64,000 nucleotides of DNA from Saururus chinensis. Its lineage: Eukaryota; Streptophyta; Magnoliopsida; Piperales; Saururaceae. A model generated the notes under the pieces. The model saw only the letters and a list, made by a program, of their open reading frames with translations, was not told where the DNA came from and searched no databases. The position numbers and the translations under genes are program-made. The DNA lies in the NCBI GenBank assembly GCA_035235625.1, contig CP141141.1, forward strand, positions 21,883,968 to 21,947,967. Direction: 5' to 3'. This document shows, one piece after another, positions 23,700-35,566 of the stretch (position 1 is its first letter; each line of letters begins with the position of its first letter).

Positions 23700-24294
23700 T
23701 CAGCGGTTCACTTGCAAACTATAATTTGAATGTTGACAAACCAAACAGTGCTTGATCACTGGACCCACATCTCTTCTATAACCTTGCCAGTTGAATCTTT
23801 CTCCCAATAAAGCACTGGTTTTTGACTTTCCCAAAGTGTCCTGATAACCCCCCATCATGCAGTTCATGGATTGTCATGTTCCTCATTAAGTCATAGAGCA
23901 TTTAGGAAAACATATATAGTTGTTTTTTTACACTAAGTAATTGTCAAATAAGGTATAATTCCCATGTCTCAACTGACTCTCATCGCAATCATCCCAAATT
24001 GATTTTGTAACACTAGGGAATTTTCTAAATGTTCTAAACTTGGTTAAGTGGAAAATATTAAATTTGACCGTTGGGCATTATATGTGCAATAAACAAAAGG
24101 TCTAACCTTGAAATGTTATGTACTCCGACATCTAAAACAAGCTCGGGTTCTAAACAAGCATGGTCTATCTCCATAATCCTTAAGACATACCTGTATGATT
24201 GTTAATGTTGTTGAGTGGAACCAAAACATTCCTGGGCCTTTGATTGCGGATGTTCTACTGCTCCACAAATTTGACCCATTTTGCTTGTTGTTCC

Positions 24295-24495
24295 TAAAAA
24301 CAGACAAAGACACTATTTCCATTCACAATATAACTGTTTATAGATACAGGTATGTATTTCTCATTAGGGAATACACAGGGGATACAGGAGTGTATTTCCA
24401 CAGAGAGAAGATGTAGTGACACATGGACGATGGTGATTACAAATAGAGGGGAGTCCAGGATTGCCATGGTGGCAATGAAGGAGGTGGCCTTAACA
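24295..24495 (-). repeat. Copia 3' LTR
   Basis: 201 bp, same length as its partner at the other end. In element orientation it starts TGTTAAGGCC and ends GTTTTTA. Confidence 0.95.
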
Positions 24496-24633
24496 GCCCC
24501 CGGCAAACTCATGGTGGAGGCAGAACCATGAGTTTGGAGCGTAACTGCTGAAACCGCTCGATGGAGAGAGGCTTGGTGAGGACATTGGCCACCTGCTGAG
24601 CGAATGGAGTATGCTGGACATCAAGCTTGCCGG

Positions 24634-27600
24634 CTAAAACCTGCTCCTGTGATCAAGTTCGATGTGCTTGGTTCGGGCATGGAACACCGGGTTGGCCGAG
24701 AGGGAGATGGCGGATTTGTTGTCACACCATAAGGTGTGGGTGGAGGGGAGGGATACTCCAAGAAAGGTGAGGACCATGCGGGCCCACGTGATCTCAGTGG
24801 CTGTGCTGGAGAGAGCCCGATACTCTGCTTCGGTGGAGGAGCGGGCCACTGTGTCTTGCTTCTTCGACTTCCAAAGAATGAGGTTGGGACCGAGGTAGAG
24901 GCAGTAACCGGAAATGGACCAGCGATCAATGGGGTCTCTTGCCCAATCGGAGTCAGAGAAGGCACAGAGAGCGGGATTGCCTGGTCGAAGGAGGAGCCCA
25001 TGAGTGAAGGTGCTTTTGACGTATCGAAGGATTCTTTTAACAGCCATATAGTGAGAAGTGGAGGGGTTGTGCATGTGTTGGCAAACGAAGTTGACGGCAT
25101 AAACAAGGTCTGGACGGGTGGAAGTGAGGTATTGTAAGGCGCCAACAATGCTTTTGTAGTGAGAGGGGTTGGGGAAAGGTGGGTCGTGGGGATTGGGGGG
25201 AGGGCGTTTGTAGGTGGTGGGGGTCCAGGAAGCTTTACATTGGGACATAGAGGCACGGGCAAGGATATCAAGGGCATATTGGGGTTGGGAGAGGAAGAGG
25301 CCATTGGGGGTGCGAGTGACTTCAATGCTAAGGAAGTGATGGAGGTCGCCGAGGTCTTTAATGGCAAAGGTGGAGCTGAGGAGGGAAATGACTTGGTGGA
25401 TGTGGGGGGGATGGCTACCGGTGATGAGGATGTCGTCGACGTATAGGACAAGGATGGTGATGTGGGACCCTTGGGTGTGAAGAAAAAGGGAGGTATCGGC
25501 ATGACAAGAGATGAAGTCAAGGGAGAGAAGGTAGGTGGAAAGGCGAAGGTACCAAGCATGAGGGCCTTGTTTGAGACCATAGAGGGCTTTGTGGAGGCGA
25601 CAGATATGGTTGGGTCGGGTAACATCATGGTAACCGGGGGGTTGGGCCATGTAGAGTTCTTCAGAGATAGTGCCGTGAAGGTAGGCATTGGAGACGTCGA
25701 GTTGCTTGATGGGCCAAGAGTGGGTGACAGCGAGGCTGAGAATAATCCGAACCGTGTAAGGTTTGACCACGGGGCTAAAGGTCTCATTGTAGTCAAGGCC
25801 TTCTTCTTGATGGAAACCTTTGGCAACCAGGCGGGCCTTGTAGCGAGAGATAGTCCCATGGGCATCACACTTGACTTTATAAGTCCAGCGGCAACCAATG
25901 ACATTGAAGGAGGGCGGGGGAACCACTAAGCTCCAAGTACCTTGTTGTGGAGGGCTTTAATTTTCTCATCCATAGCGGCACACCATTCAGGAATGGAGGA
26001 GGCAATTTTGAAGGAAGAGGGTTCAGTTTGAGGGGGAGAGATAGTGAGGAGGGAGAAAGGGACATGGGGACATATGATCCTAGCTTTGCTACGAGTGATC
26101 ATAGGGTGAGGGGGGAGGGGAGGGGGAGGTAATCGTGGTAAGGGAACTCATTTTCGCGAAAGCGAACGTGGCGGGAGACGCTATGGGAGATGGGGTCGAG
26201 GCAGAGGAATCCTTTGGTGTTAGGGCAATAACCGAGAAAGATGCATGGGATGGCCCAGAGGGAGAGTTTATGGGAGGAGTAGGGGCAGGTCCAGGGGAAG
26301 CAGTGACAGCCGAAGGCTTTGAGGTGGGAGTAGTCGGGGGGTGTGTGGAAGAGGTGTTGGTAGGGGGAGAGGTTTTGTAGGGAGGGAGAGGGTAGGCGGT
26401 TGATAAGATAGATGGTGGTGCAAGTAGCATCTACCCAATAGGAGAGAGGCATGTGGGCATGGGAGAGGAGGGCGAGGGTAGTTTCTATGATGTGTCGATG
26501 TTTTCATTCGGCAACGCCATTTTGTTCGGGGGTATGAGGGAAGGAGGTTTGGTGGGAGATGCCATGATAGAATAGGTAGGAAGAGAGGTGGTGGTTGAGG
26601 TATTCACCGCCATTGTCGGTGCAGAGGGTGGTGAGGGTGTGGTGGAGGGTCCGTTCGGCCATGACATGGAATAGGCGGAAGCATTCGGTTACATCGGATT
26701 TGAGTTTGAGGGGGTAGAGCCAAGTGTAACGGGAGAAGTCATCAACGAAGATGACATAATAGCGAAAGCCGAGAAAGGAGGGGACCGGAGAGGGACCCCA
26801 AACATCCGAGTGGACAAGCTCAAGAGGGCGTGAGGAGCATTACGGGGAGGGTGAGAAGGGGAGTTTGTGCGCTTTACTAGTGAGGCAACTATTACAATCT
26901 AAGGATGACATCTTTTGGATTGGAGGCGACAAAGTAGAAGCAACTAAATTAAACATAGTAGACGACAGATGTCCAAGCCGATGATGCCAAAGGCGGGAGG
27001 AGGCACAAGCAAGTAGGGCGGTGGGAGACACGGTAAGGGCAGAGGACACCGGATAGACACCATGTCGGCACGGTCCTCGAAAGAGTATGCCCCGAGAGCT
27101 AGTGTCCTGAATGGTAACATGAGAGGCATCAAAGGTTAGTGAACAATTATTATCAAGAGCAAGTTTATGAACGGAAAGGAGATTATGAGAGATAGATGGA
27201 GTATGTAAGACATTGCGAAGAGAAAGTGTAGAGGGGCCAAGATGGAAGGTGGTGTGACCCATGGATGAGACGCGTAGGGCCGCACCGTTCCCGACGTTGA
27301 CGTGGTCAGACGTCGAGTGAGGCACATGGAAGGAGAGGTTACCGCGATCCGCTGTCACGTGGCCCGAGGTGCCACTGTCAAGGAGCCACTCTGTGGGATT
27401 TGCCGAGGAGGAGGCGCCGACGGAGAGGGCTAGGGCACCGGAGGACGAGCCCCCAGGGCCGGAGTAGCGCTCCCAACACATTTTGGCGGAGTGGTTGGTC
27501 CCACCGCAAATCTGACAAGGGGGGCAGGGACCGCGACTGTGAGGACTTGAGCGCCAACGTCTACGAGGAGAGCCACCGCGTGGGCCGGGTGCCCCACGGC

Positions 27601-28534
27601 CAGCAGGAGTGGGGAGAAGGCCCCGGGCGGCCCCTCCCCCATATGGGGCAGCAAGTGCAAGGGCGGGGCCCCCGGCAGGGGGGGCATGAGTGAGGCTGTT
27701 GAGGGGAGCAGGCGGGATGCCATAAGGAGAGGTAGGAGGTAGCCCATAGGTAGGCGGAGGAGAGGGACGCCATGAGTGGAGGGCAGTGAAGGCCGTTGCC
27801 GGGGGTAGACCTACGGTGGGGGCATCAGGGGCGCGAGATAGGGTGGCTTCTTCGGCAAGGAGAAGCATCCACAATTCTGGGAGGGGAATGGTAATGCCGC
27901 GAGCACGGAGGGCGGCAGAGAAGACGAAGTACGCGCCGGAGAGACCATTTAAGGTCTTATGAAAGAGGTCAAGGTCCGAGATGGGAGTCCCAACGACGGC
28001 GAGTTGATCCGCATAGACTTTAAGGCCGTCGAGATATGCGGTCATAGTGCCATCGCCTTGGAAGTGTGCGGCAAGGCGTTCTTTCACATTGAGGATGTGA
28101 GCCGGGGAGGTAGAGAGGAAGCGATCTTCGGCTGCGGTCCAAAGGGCAGCGGCAGACTCAAGGCCTATGAAGTAGCCGAGCAAGGATGGGGAGATGGTGG
28201 CACGAACGGTAGTAAGAAGTACCCGATCAATGCAACACCATTGGGTGGTGGTAGGGCGGGTAGTAAGGTCGCCAGTGGCCGGGCAGGGGGTGGAGCCATC
28301 AAGAAAGCCCATGACATTGTAACCCTCAAGGAGGTCGCGAACTTGAATCCGCCAAATGAGGAAGGTGTTGGAGTCACAACGTACGGTGACAAGTTGAGGG
28401 AGGTAAGAGCTGAGGAAGCGAACCACTGCCGGCACGGGAGCAAAGAGGTCATCGAGGGTCATAGAGGAGGGTGGGGAAGAGGGGGAGCCCGGGGTGAGAC
28501 CGGACGTGGTCATGGAGTGGTTAGGAGAGGCCAT
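24634..28534 (-). pseudogene. Copia gag-pol coding region (fossil)
   Basis: Reading on the minus strand from about 28.5 kb: gag with a CCHC knuckle (CQICGGTNHSAKMC) near 27.5 kb; protease WLLDSGTSGHVT near 27.4 kb; GAG-pre-integrase LWHHRLGHLSS near 27.0 kb; integrase at about 26.0-26.9 kb; reverse transcriptase from about 25.9 kb with the catalytic YVDDILITG near 25.4 kb; RNase H near 24.7-24.9 kb ending with TKHIELDHR. The region is broken in a few places and is not expected to make a working polyprotein. Long open frames on the opposite strand here are shadows. Confidence 0.93.
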
Positions 28535-28734
28535 GAGTGGGGATCGGGGAGGCTTTGCGGGGGGGGGGGGTAGATCCGAGCGACAGGGAAAAAAGAAAGG
28601 AGGCTTCGGTTGGTCCAGGAGGCACGCATGTTTTGATTCTATCTCAGAATAAGCAGGGGATAAGGGGTGAATAGGAAGCCAACATGGTGGAGGTATGCCA
28701 GAAGGGAGATCTGGGCCGGGACGGGGGGGAGGGG

Positions 28735-29345
28735 GGGGGGGGCGCCGGTGACGGAGGCGAGTCTGAACTGGGCGGCGCCGGACCAGGGCGGATCAAGACT
28801 GGGCAGCACCGGATCTGAGCAGATCGGGACGGGGCGGCTCCTGGATCAAGCAGACCGGGACTGAGCAGAGCGGATTTGGGTGGGGGGGGGGGGGGGCGCC
28901 AGATCGGAGGAAATGTGGACGGGGCGGCGCCGGATTGGGGCGGTTCGAGACTGGGCAGCGCCGCATCGGAGCAGATCGTGACGGGCGGCACCGGATCATG
29001 CAGATATGGACCAGAGTGGAGCGGATCTGGGTGGGGGGCGCCGGTTAGGAGGAGATGTGGACTGGGCGGCGCCGGATCGGAGCGGAGCTGGGCCTAGCAA
29101 CGCCGGAGTGGTTAGGTCTGGATGGGGCGGCGCCGGATAAGGCAGATCTGGATAGGGCAGCACCGGTTCAGTTAGAGCTGAACGGGATCGGAGCGAATCC
29201 GGGCGGGAGGCGCCGGATCGGAGCAGAGGTGGGTGGAGCGGCGCCGGATCGAAGCGGAGCTAGACTGGTGGCACGAGATCGGTCAGATCTGGAAGAGGCA
29301 GTGCCGGATCGGGACGGTGGGCACCGGTGACGAAGCAGGGCTGGG
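28735..29345. repeat. GC-rich GGCGCCGG minisatellite in copia leader
   Basis: About 600 bp between the primer site and gag of the copia element, built from degenerate units around GGGCGGCGCCGGATCGGAGC with irregular spacing of roughly 35-65 bp and several poly-G runs. No stop-free frame has homology. It is far more GC-rich than the surrounding DNA. Confidence 0.8.
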
Positions 29346-29625
29346 TGGCGCCGGAGGTGAACCGGGTAGGAGGCCGACGAGCAGAGTGAGGGGAAGCTTC
29401 CGACAGGAAGGGAGACCGAACAGTAGGGGGGAGTCTGGTGACGGGGAAGAGCACGGGACAGGGGAAAGGGGGAAAGAGGTTGGCCGGCGAGAGGGACGGC
29501 CTAGTTACGGGCGTCGGTCTTTGAGAGAGGGCACCGGAGAGTTCGCCGGAAGGGAGGGCTTGCCGGCGAACGGGAAACGGGAAACGGAGAGGGATTAAGC
29601 CGTTAGGCAGAAGGCTCCGATACCA

Positions 29626-29826
29626 TAAAAACAGACAAAGACAGTATTTCCATTCACAATACAGCTATTTATAGATACAGGTATGTATTTCCCATTGGGG
29701 AATACACAGGGGATACAAGAGTGTATTTCCACAGAGAGAAGATGTAGTGACACATGGACGATGGTGATTACAAGTAGAGGGGAGTCCAGGATTGCCATGG
29801 TGGCAATGGAGGAGGTGGCCTTAACA
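29626..29826 (-). repeat. Copia 5' LTR
   Basis: 201 bp, about 95.5% identical to the 3' LTR, directly followed (in element orientation) by the tRNA-Met primer site. GTTCC flanks it on the outside. Confidence 0.95.
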
Positions 29827-30330
29827 GTTCCTTCTGCCTAAGCTGGTTTTCCACATCATTCTCCCATTGACGACACTTTCGATGATATTAGCCATGGTCA
29901 CCAATTGTAAGGGTAGAATCTTCTCTTGAATAGAAGGCCTTAATCCCCATTAGAATTTCTTGGCCCTTAAATAATCGTTCACAAACACCCTTGGAGTGAA
30001 CCTTTTCAACCCCACCAACTTCATTTCATATTCTAAGACAGCCATAATTCCTTGTACAAATTTGGTGACCATTCCTTTCTTGAGAAAGAACTTGTCATAA
30101 AATCTTGAAGGAATTCAATTCAGGCAACACCATTCCTTTCTTGAAAATGGACCCTTTGGGTTGAAAGCCACTGCCTTGCATTCGAAGGTGAAAGTAGCCA
30201 ACTATGTCTTTCCACTTAGATGTAGTCCTTTGTCCTAAATATTTTCTCCATCGCCGACTTTCATTCATCAACCACTTTAGGGTTCATTTCTCCTTTAAAG
30301 CTGGGTGGCCCCAAGTTCTTAAAACCCGCC

Positions 30331-31773
30331 AATGTCAAACAATTATCTTGAAAGTTTAATATCTATCTAGTAATGTAGTAGATCACTAGATTACTCCTAA
30401 AACTAGTACTTCAATAAGTAAGAATTAATAGTTCTAGCCTCTGTGTAAAATTTTCTTATATAATAGAAACAATTTAAACTTAATGTCTATGTGCTATTTA
30501 TGATCAATCTATCAATAATCAAACTATGAAGCATTCAAAATCACAAAAGGATTTAATGTGAAAAACCCCAACTAGGGTAAAAAAACTATGGCAGCCACAC
30601 AAGGCCAAATCAATGGACTAGTAGCCAAGAACTTACAAGACACTAGACAACCAACCAACTTTTTTAGATTCAACACAAAAAAAAACATTTTTTCTTCATT
30701 TAATTATCTTTATTGTTGGTCTTCAAGTTTCTAAACCTTGAAGCTTTCCCTCTTTGCGTTCTGTCTTCGTCTCCTTCTAGCAACTCAATCAAAGACTCTT
30801 TCAATTGTTGATCCACCTTTGAGTTTTTTTCAACTCATTTGAAGACTTTGCTACAACTCCTCTTTTGTTTGCTGTGTGAGATTCTTCTCTTTCAGTTATG
30901 TGACTTCATGAAATCACCATTAACATGATCTAGAAGCTTTTTGGGTGATCTCTTTAAGGAAACAATGACAAAAGAATTCCCCTTTATTATCTATTATTTT
31001 CTAAGTTTTCCTCTCTTCAAATTCGTGATTCCTTAGCCTTTAAATAAGTCTATAAGCCGATTTGAGTATTTGACTCTAATTAGGAATACAATCACTTCCA
31101 TAAATGCTTAATTTAGGCAATCATAACAAACAATGATCAATCGTTCACTATTTAAATAGGGCACAATTCCAATGGCGATCCATCTATCGTCCAAGCGATC
31201 GATTGATAAACTAATGGCTTATTTTTACAAAGAGTTGTTTCAAGTGTTGATCGATCGCTAACATGAAATACTCTGAAATGAAAGATCTAGGTCACCATAT
31301 TCATGAAAGTTGAAGATAAGAATCCCTTACCTTGTGGTTCTTGCACAAATCCCATGGTTTCCACAAAATAATCACCTAAACACGATCATGAAAACTTTTA
31401 CTATTACTTAACCCACTTAATGACAAATTTTATAAAAATAAATAATAGATTTCTCCAATAAGGGACTCCATAACCCTATGAAGAAAATCCTAGTTTGGTC
31501 TTTGAAGAAAAATGTTGAAAAGAAGAGATCTTGGATATAAGGTTTGACTAAAATGAAATAAACAAGCTTTGAATGAATATATGCTAGAGGAAGAAGGTAG
31601 AAAGAAGATTGGGAGAGACGAAGAGGGTTAACCTATTTTGAGAGAGGGGAGAGGGAACAACAAACGTTCGAAGGGAGAGAAGATGTGAGAGGAACACAAC
31701 CCTAATGCCAAGAGAGGGGGAGAGAGGGGCGGGTCTTAGTTTTTTATAGGGGGAGGTCCTAGGGTTTTATGAT
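30331..31773 (-). other. Probable retroelement leader/LTR DNA, family unresolved
   Basis: No coding region. Near the right end the minus strand reads CCCCCTATAAAAAACTAAG, a TATA box followed by a likely transcription start, as in a plant LTR promoter. The solo LTR at 31774 appears inserted just beyond this point. LTR borders could not be fixed. Around 31.18-31.26 kb GATCGATTGAT/GATCGATCGC words recur. Confidence 0.4.
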
Positions 31774-34700
31774 GTCACGCCCTGCCACACCCCCTGACCC
31801 AAACCTGGTCCAAAGAGAAAGAAGTGGAAAGAATTGTGGAAGACTTAACCCATCCTAGGTGGTTTCTCATTGAAGTACACGCACGTGCTCTTTGTGCAAA
31901 AGTAAATAAGGGAAGATAAAAGAGATTTACTAACAATCTTAGTCCATGCAATACCCACATTATCTAGATAATAACATAATCTCAAGCCTTATGGCTATAA
32001 CATATCAAAAGCCAACATAGGATATCCAAAGTATATAGTAAAATCAAGTATGAGATCAACATATCGCATAACAAGTCTAAACACAACTCAAATATCTAAT
32101 CCCCCTCTCATGGTGCAAGTCCATCCTTATGCTCTACATAAAGTCCATTCGGAGCACCTATACGACACACATACAACTCCAAAATAAAAACCACAAACAA
32201 AAAAGGGGTGAGCTTAGCTAAGTAAGGGTTTTGATACGGAATATAAACTCATGAAAACACTACATGCATTCTCAATCTAAACACGCATTGCATATCCATT
32301 CTCAACACCTGTGGATCATGAGATAAATCACATTTCCATATACACATTTATTCCACTTGTGCATCATGAGATAAATCACATTCCATATACACATTCATGC
32401 GACCCATGCATCATGAGATAAATCACATTTCATTTACACATTCATACCACATGTGTATCATAAGTTCATTCATATTTTATAACACATATGCACACCTAGT
32501 GCAAACATTTAAATTTCATAGTTCATTCACATCCTGTATGAACAATTATTAATATTCACATTCACCCTGCATAATCAAGTGTATAAACTACATTCCAACC
32601 TGGATGTTCACATATAATCATGTCATACGAATCATGTATAACATAAACATCATTGTCCCTACACAAACTGTGTCAATGAGTATTATAATCCATACACATG
32701 CATAAACCATCCCATGAATGTCTCACAATTGAGAAAACAACCTTGCTTATATTGGCCGAAACACAAGCAGACTTGCTGACTCAGGACAATCCCTAATGGG
32801 GAAGTCCAAATTCCTAGAAAAGAAAACTAAAGTAGTTTGGGTAAGTTCCCTAACTAGGAAACTACCTCTGGTAAGCTAGTGCACACAGATAAACCAACCT
32901 GGAATCTCCTATTCAGATTCACATCAATTAACTCATTATAGTAAATATTCTCTTCTCACCCTAGAGGAAACCCGTCCTCAAAGGGACATAAAAGCCCGTC
33001 CATTGGACCTATGCTCTTTCAAACAGAAAATTGATTTGATAAACCTTCGAGCGGCTAATCCGGAAAACAACAACATCCAACTGATTAATCATGGTTAAAC
33101 ATAAATAATATTCGCTTACAATCATTCTTATGATGCATGCAACATGATACATATGTGAGCAAATGTTAAATGAATGCAAACATAGGTAAATATACTATAA
33201 TCAGTTTTAATATGCATGAAACATGGTCCATTTGTGACAAATAAAATTATATAAGCATAAGCAAGAATATACATACATGGTAGTGTTCATATTTGATCTA
33301 AAACATATGAAACATGAATCATCTATAATCAATGTGACATGTGTAAGTGTCCATAATTCATCATGGTTATAACCTATTGGAATCATGGAGTAAATATGAA
33401 GAAATCATCGAAACACAGATTTAAAACAAGTAGAACATCATGTGAAACCTAGACAAGTATAGTCATTTTCATGTATAAGCTAAATCATAATCCAAAAAAG
33501 TTTATATGCAATTAAGGTGACAATTATAAGTAATCATAACTCATCATAGTCATAGAGAAATAGAATTATGGGAAAAGAACAAGAAATGACCAAAAATCCA
33601 CAAAAAAAGCCATTTTTACAAAAAAAACTATGTTTGCCATTCGATCAGCTAGCCCTGTAGCCCGTTCAAAAGCCTGGCCTTTTGAACAGTCTAAACACCT
33701 CGTTCGAACGATTGAATGGTCTGTTAGCTCAGTCAAAGTCTTGTAAGAGTTCACTTTTCTAATTCATCTTCAACATCTCGAAATTCAAATTGAAAATATT
33801 TCAAAATTCCATATAAATTAAAAAATGATCATAAAACATTATATAATCAAAATCTAAGCTTAGAAGATGATGAATCTAATCATTTTCATGCTTTATCATA
33901 CAACCATAATTCACATGCTTTTAATAATCACCTTTACACATCAAGATGAAGCAAAAACTCAAATGAACCCATAATTATGGCATTTCAAGAATGAAAACCA
34001 CTTAAGGTAATAACCTCTTACCTCTAAGAAGCTTGTGAATCCCTAGTAAGAGCTTCAAGCTCAAGAAATCCTACCCAAAAATTTAGGAATTTAGTTAAAC
34101 CTAATTAAAACTAACTAATAGACTCAAATTAACTTAGAAAAAAATAGATCTAAGGCATCATTAGGTTAAAAACGAAATTAACTTAATTAGAGTTCTAAAT
34201 TAAAATTTAATATATGATTTTTATAGAAGCAAACTAAGAATCAAAATAGGAGAAATGAATGTAGAGGTGATTAAGACAATGATCTAAAAATTAAGGGGTG
34301 ATTAAGGGTAAAAACTTACCTTAATAAGGGTTTCTCTTTTGGGAAATGAGAGTAGAGCTAGCCTCCCTCCTATTCTCAACACTTCCCCATTTGGCAAATG
34401 TCTAGGATTTTTCTTTATATAGTAAGGGTTTTGGGCAAAAAATTGAATTGTTGGGCTTGAAAATAAGGGTAAATGCCCAAAGTGGCTAATTAACGGTATT
34501 TTTGACCCAAAAATAAATTTAATCACACCCAAACCTACTTATACAAATTAATAGAAGATTCAAGGCTAAAATAGATGGCATGCCATTTCACACGGACATG
34601 GGTTACGGTAGGGTCCTCTCCTTTAATTATGGTAAAATTTTAAAAAATATCTTTAAATAGGTAAAAATTTGGGTAAATCAAGCTTGACACCACAAACTCT

Positions 34701-34831
34701 TAAAATGAAATTAAACATTAAGAAATTTATGATTAAACTAACCAATTACCCCCCAAAATAAATTAAGCCGACAAACAAACAATAATTCAAATAATTCACA
34801 AAATTAATGAAAGAAATTTAGAGATCTTACA
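31774..34831 (-). mobile_element. Solo LTR A (Tekay/Del-like), 3.06 kb, with TSD
   Basis: Starts TGTCACGCCCTGCC and ends GAGATCTTACA on the plus strand; flanked by a perfect 5-bp duplication TATGA (31769-31773, 34832-34836). On the minus strand it begins TGTAAGATCTC, has a TATA box (complement of 34414-34422) and ends GGGCGTGACA. No internal retroelement domain is present, so this is a single LTR left by recombination. Long LTRs with TGTAAG/TGACA ends resemble Del/Tekay chromoviruses; that lineage call is inference. It is homologous to solo LTRs B and C. A leftward ORF at 34302-34532 is part of its leader and not a gene. Confidence 0.88.
32296..32470. repeat. 47-48-bp tandem repeat inside solo LTR A
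   Basis: Three units plus a partial fourth share ATCATGAGATAAATCACATT followed by a variable half ending near CACTTGTG. This segment is missing from solo LTR C. Confidence 0.8.
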
Positions 34832-35566
34832 TATGAAATGGGTCTTAGGCCCATTTAGTTTGGGCCCATTTAAATCCAAAAGATACATGGTCATTGTTTA
34901 TGACCACATTTTGGTGTATGCCTCCAAAATTGAAAGCAACTACACCATCTGGCAGTTTCGTGCCAATCGGCAAACAAAGAAAATTCATTGACGTTGGTAA
35001 GCTAATGTACATTGATTATGTGTGTGCTAGTGATGGGTAGTGAGTATGTTGGTAAGCTATGTATAGTAGTATGTGTGATGGATATACGTATGTGTGTGTG
35101 GGCAAAAGTATGGGCGATGGACGGTAAAAGGTGACAGAGGATTTGGTTTGGTATGGATTTGGATGTAGATGTGTAACCGAATGATAGAAGATGGAGGATG
35201 TAAGTTTAACGAGCGAGAATTGGAGTGGATTGGTTTGGATCAAAGCATATGTTTGGGGATTGTCAGATAGTAAGAGTGTTGCATAATTGTACAAGCATAA
35301 CATACATATTATGAAGTGAAAAGTAAGCATAATAAGTGAGATATAAGCAAGAGGGTGATAACGAGGGCTAGATTTGAGGAGCTTAGTTTGATGATGTCTA
35401 AGTAAGGTGCTTTGGCCATAAGGTGGATGACGAAGATTGTATGAATATGTAAAGATATGTTTGGCGGTGAGTTATGATTATGAGATGGACATGTTAAGTG
35501 AAATATGCTACCCTAACAAACTAGGGTTTGAAAATGGGTTTAGCTTCATATTAGTCTGTGAAAGAC
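34832..35566. other. Intergenic or decayed LTR DNA
   Basis: Continues the sequence interrupted by solo LTR A. No gene. An open frame at 35016-35330 on the minus strand is low in complexity (TG/TATG-rich) and has no homology. Confidence 0.45.

Larger units (their letters stand above)
24295..29826 (-). mobile_element. Ty1/copia LTR retrotransposon, 5.5 kb, with TSD
   Basis: 5,532 bp, minus strand. It has two 201-bp LTRs, an initiator-Met tRNA primer site (TGGTATCGGAGCCT, 29612-29625, minus strand) next to the 5' LTR, a purine tract beside the 3' LTR, and a 5-bp target duplication GTTCC on both sides (24290-24294, 29827-29831). The domain order gag, protease, integrase, RT, RNase H is the copia order. 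LTRs differ at about 9 of 201 sites (4.5%), suggesting insertion roughly 1-3 million years ago at commonly used plant rates. The coding part is broken in about four places. Short LTRs and size suggest an Ale/Retrofit-like lineage, which is inference. Confidence 0.95.
23700..30330 (-). mobile_element. Fossil Ty3/gypsy remnant split by a copia element
   Basis: Two minus-strand pieces flank the copia insertion. At about 23.72-23.88 kb the reading HELHDGGLSGHFGK followed by CLVCQ is the HHCC zinc-binding start of a gypsy integrase. At about 29.83-30.13 kb a gag-like segment reads EYEMKLVGLKRFTPRVFVN. Reverse transcriptase and protease are not evident, so the body is largely deleted; the element is old and heavily broken. 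Its LTRs were not identified with confidence. Confidence 0.7.

Noticed and set aside
25159-25929. Long plus-strand open frames of 95-155 codons over the copia RT region, Gly/Val/Glu-rich
   Set aside because: They are antisense shadows of the minus-strand copia reverse transcriptase, caused by its codon use; no domains of their own.
27959-28573. 204-codon plus-strand open frame
   Set aside because: Antisense to copia gag, which has matching domains on the minus strand.
28876-29598. Gly/Arg-rich plus-strand frames over the copia leader
   Set aside because: Products of the GGCGCCGG minisatellite; several frames open at once and no homology.
29612-29625. tRNA-Met-like sequence (also at 49332)
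   Set aside because: Only 12-14 bases complementary to a tRNA 3' end, placed next to LTRs; these are primer sites, not tRNA genes.
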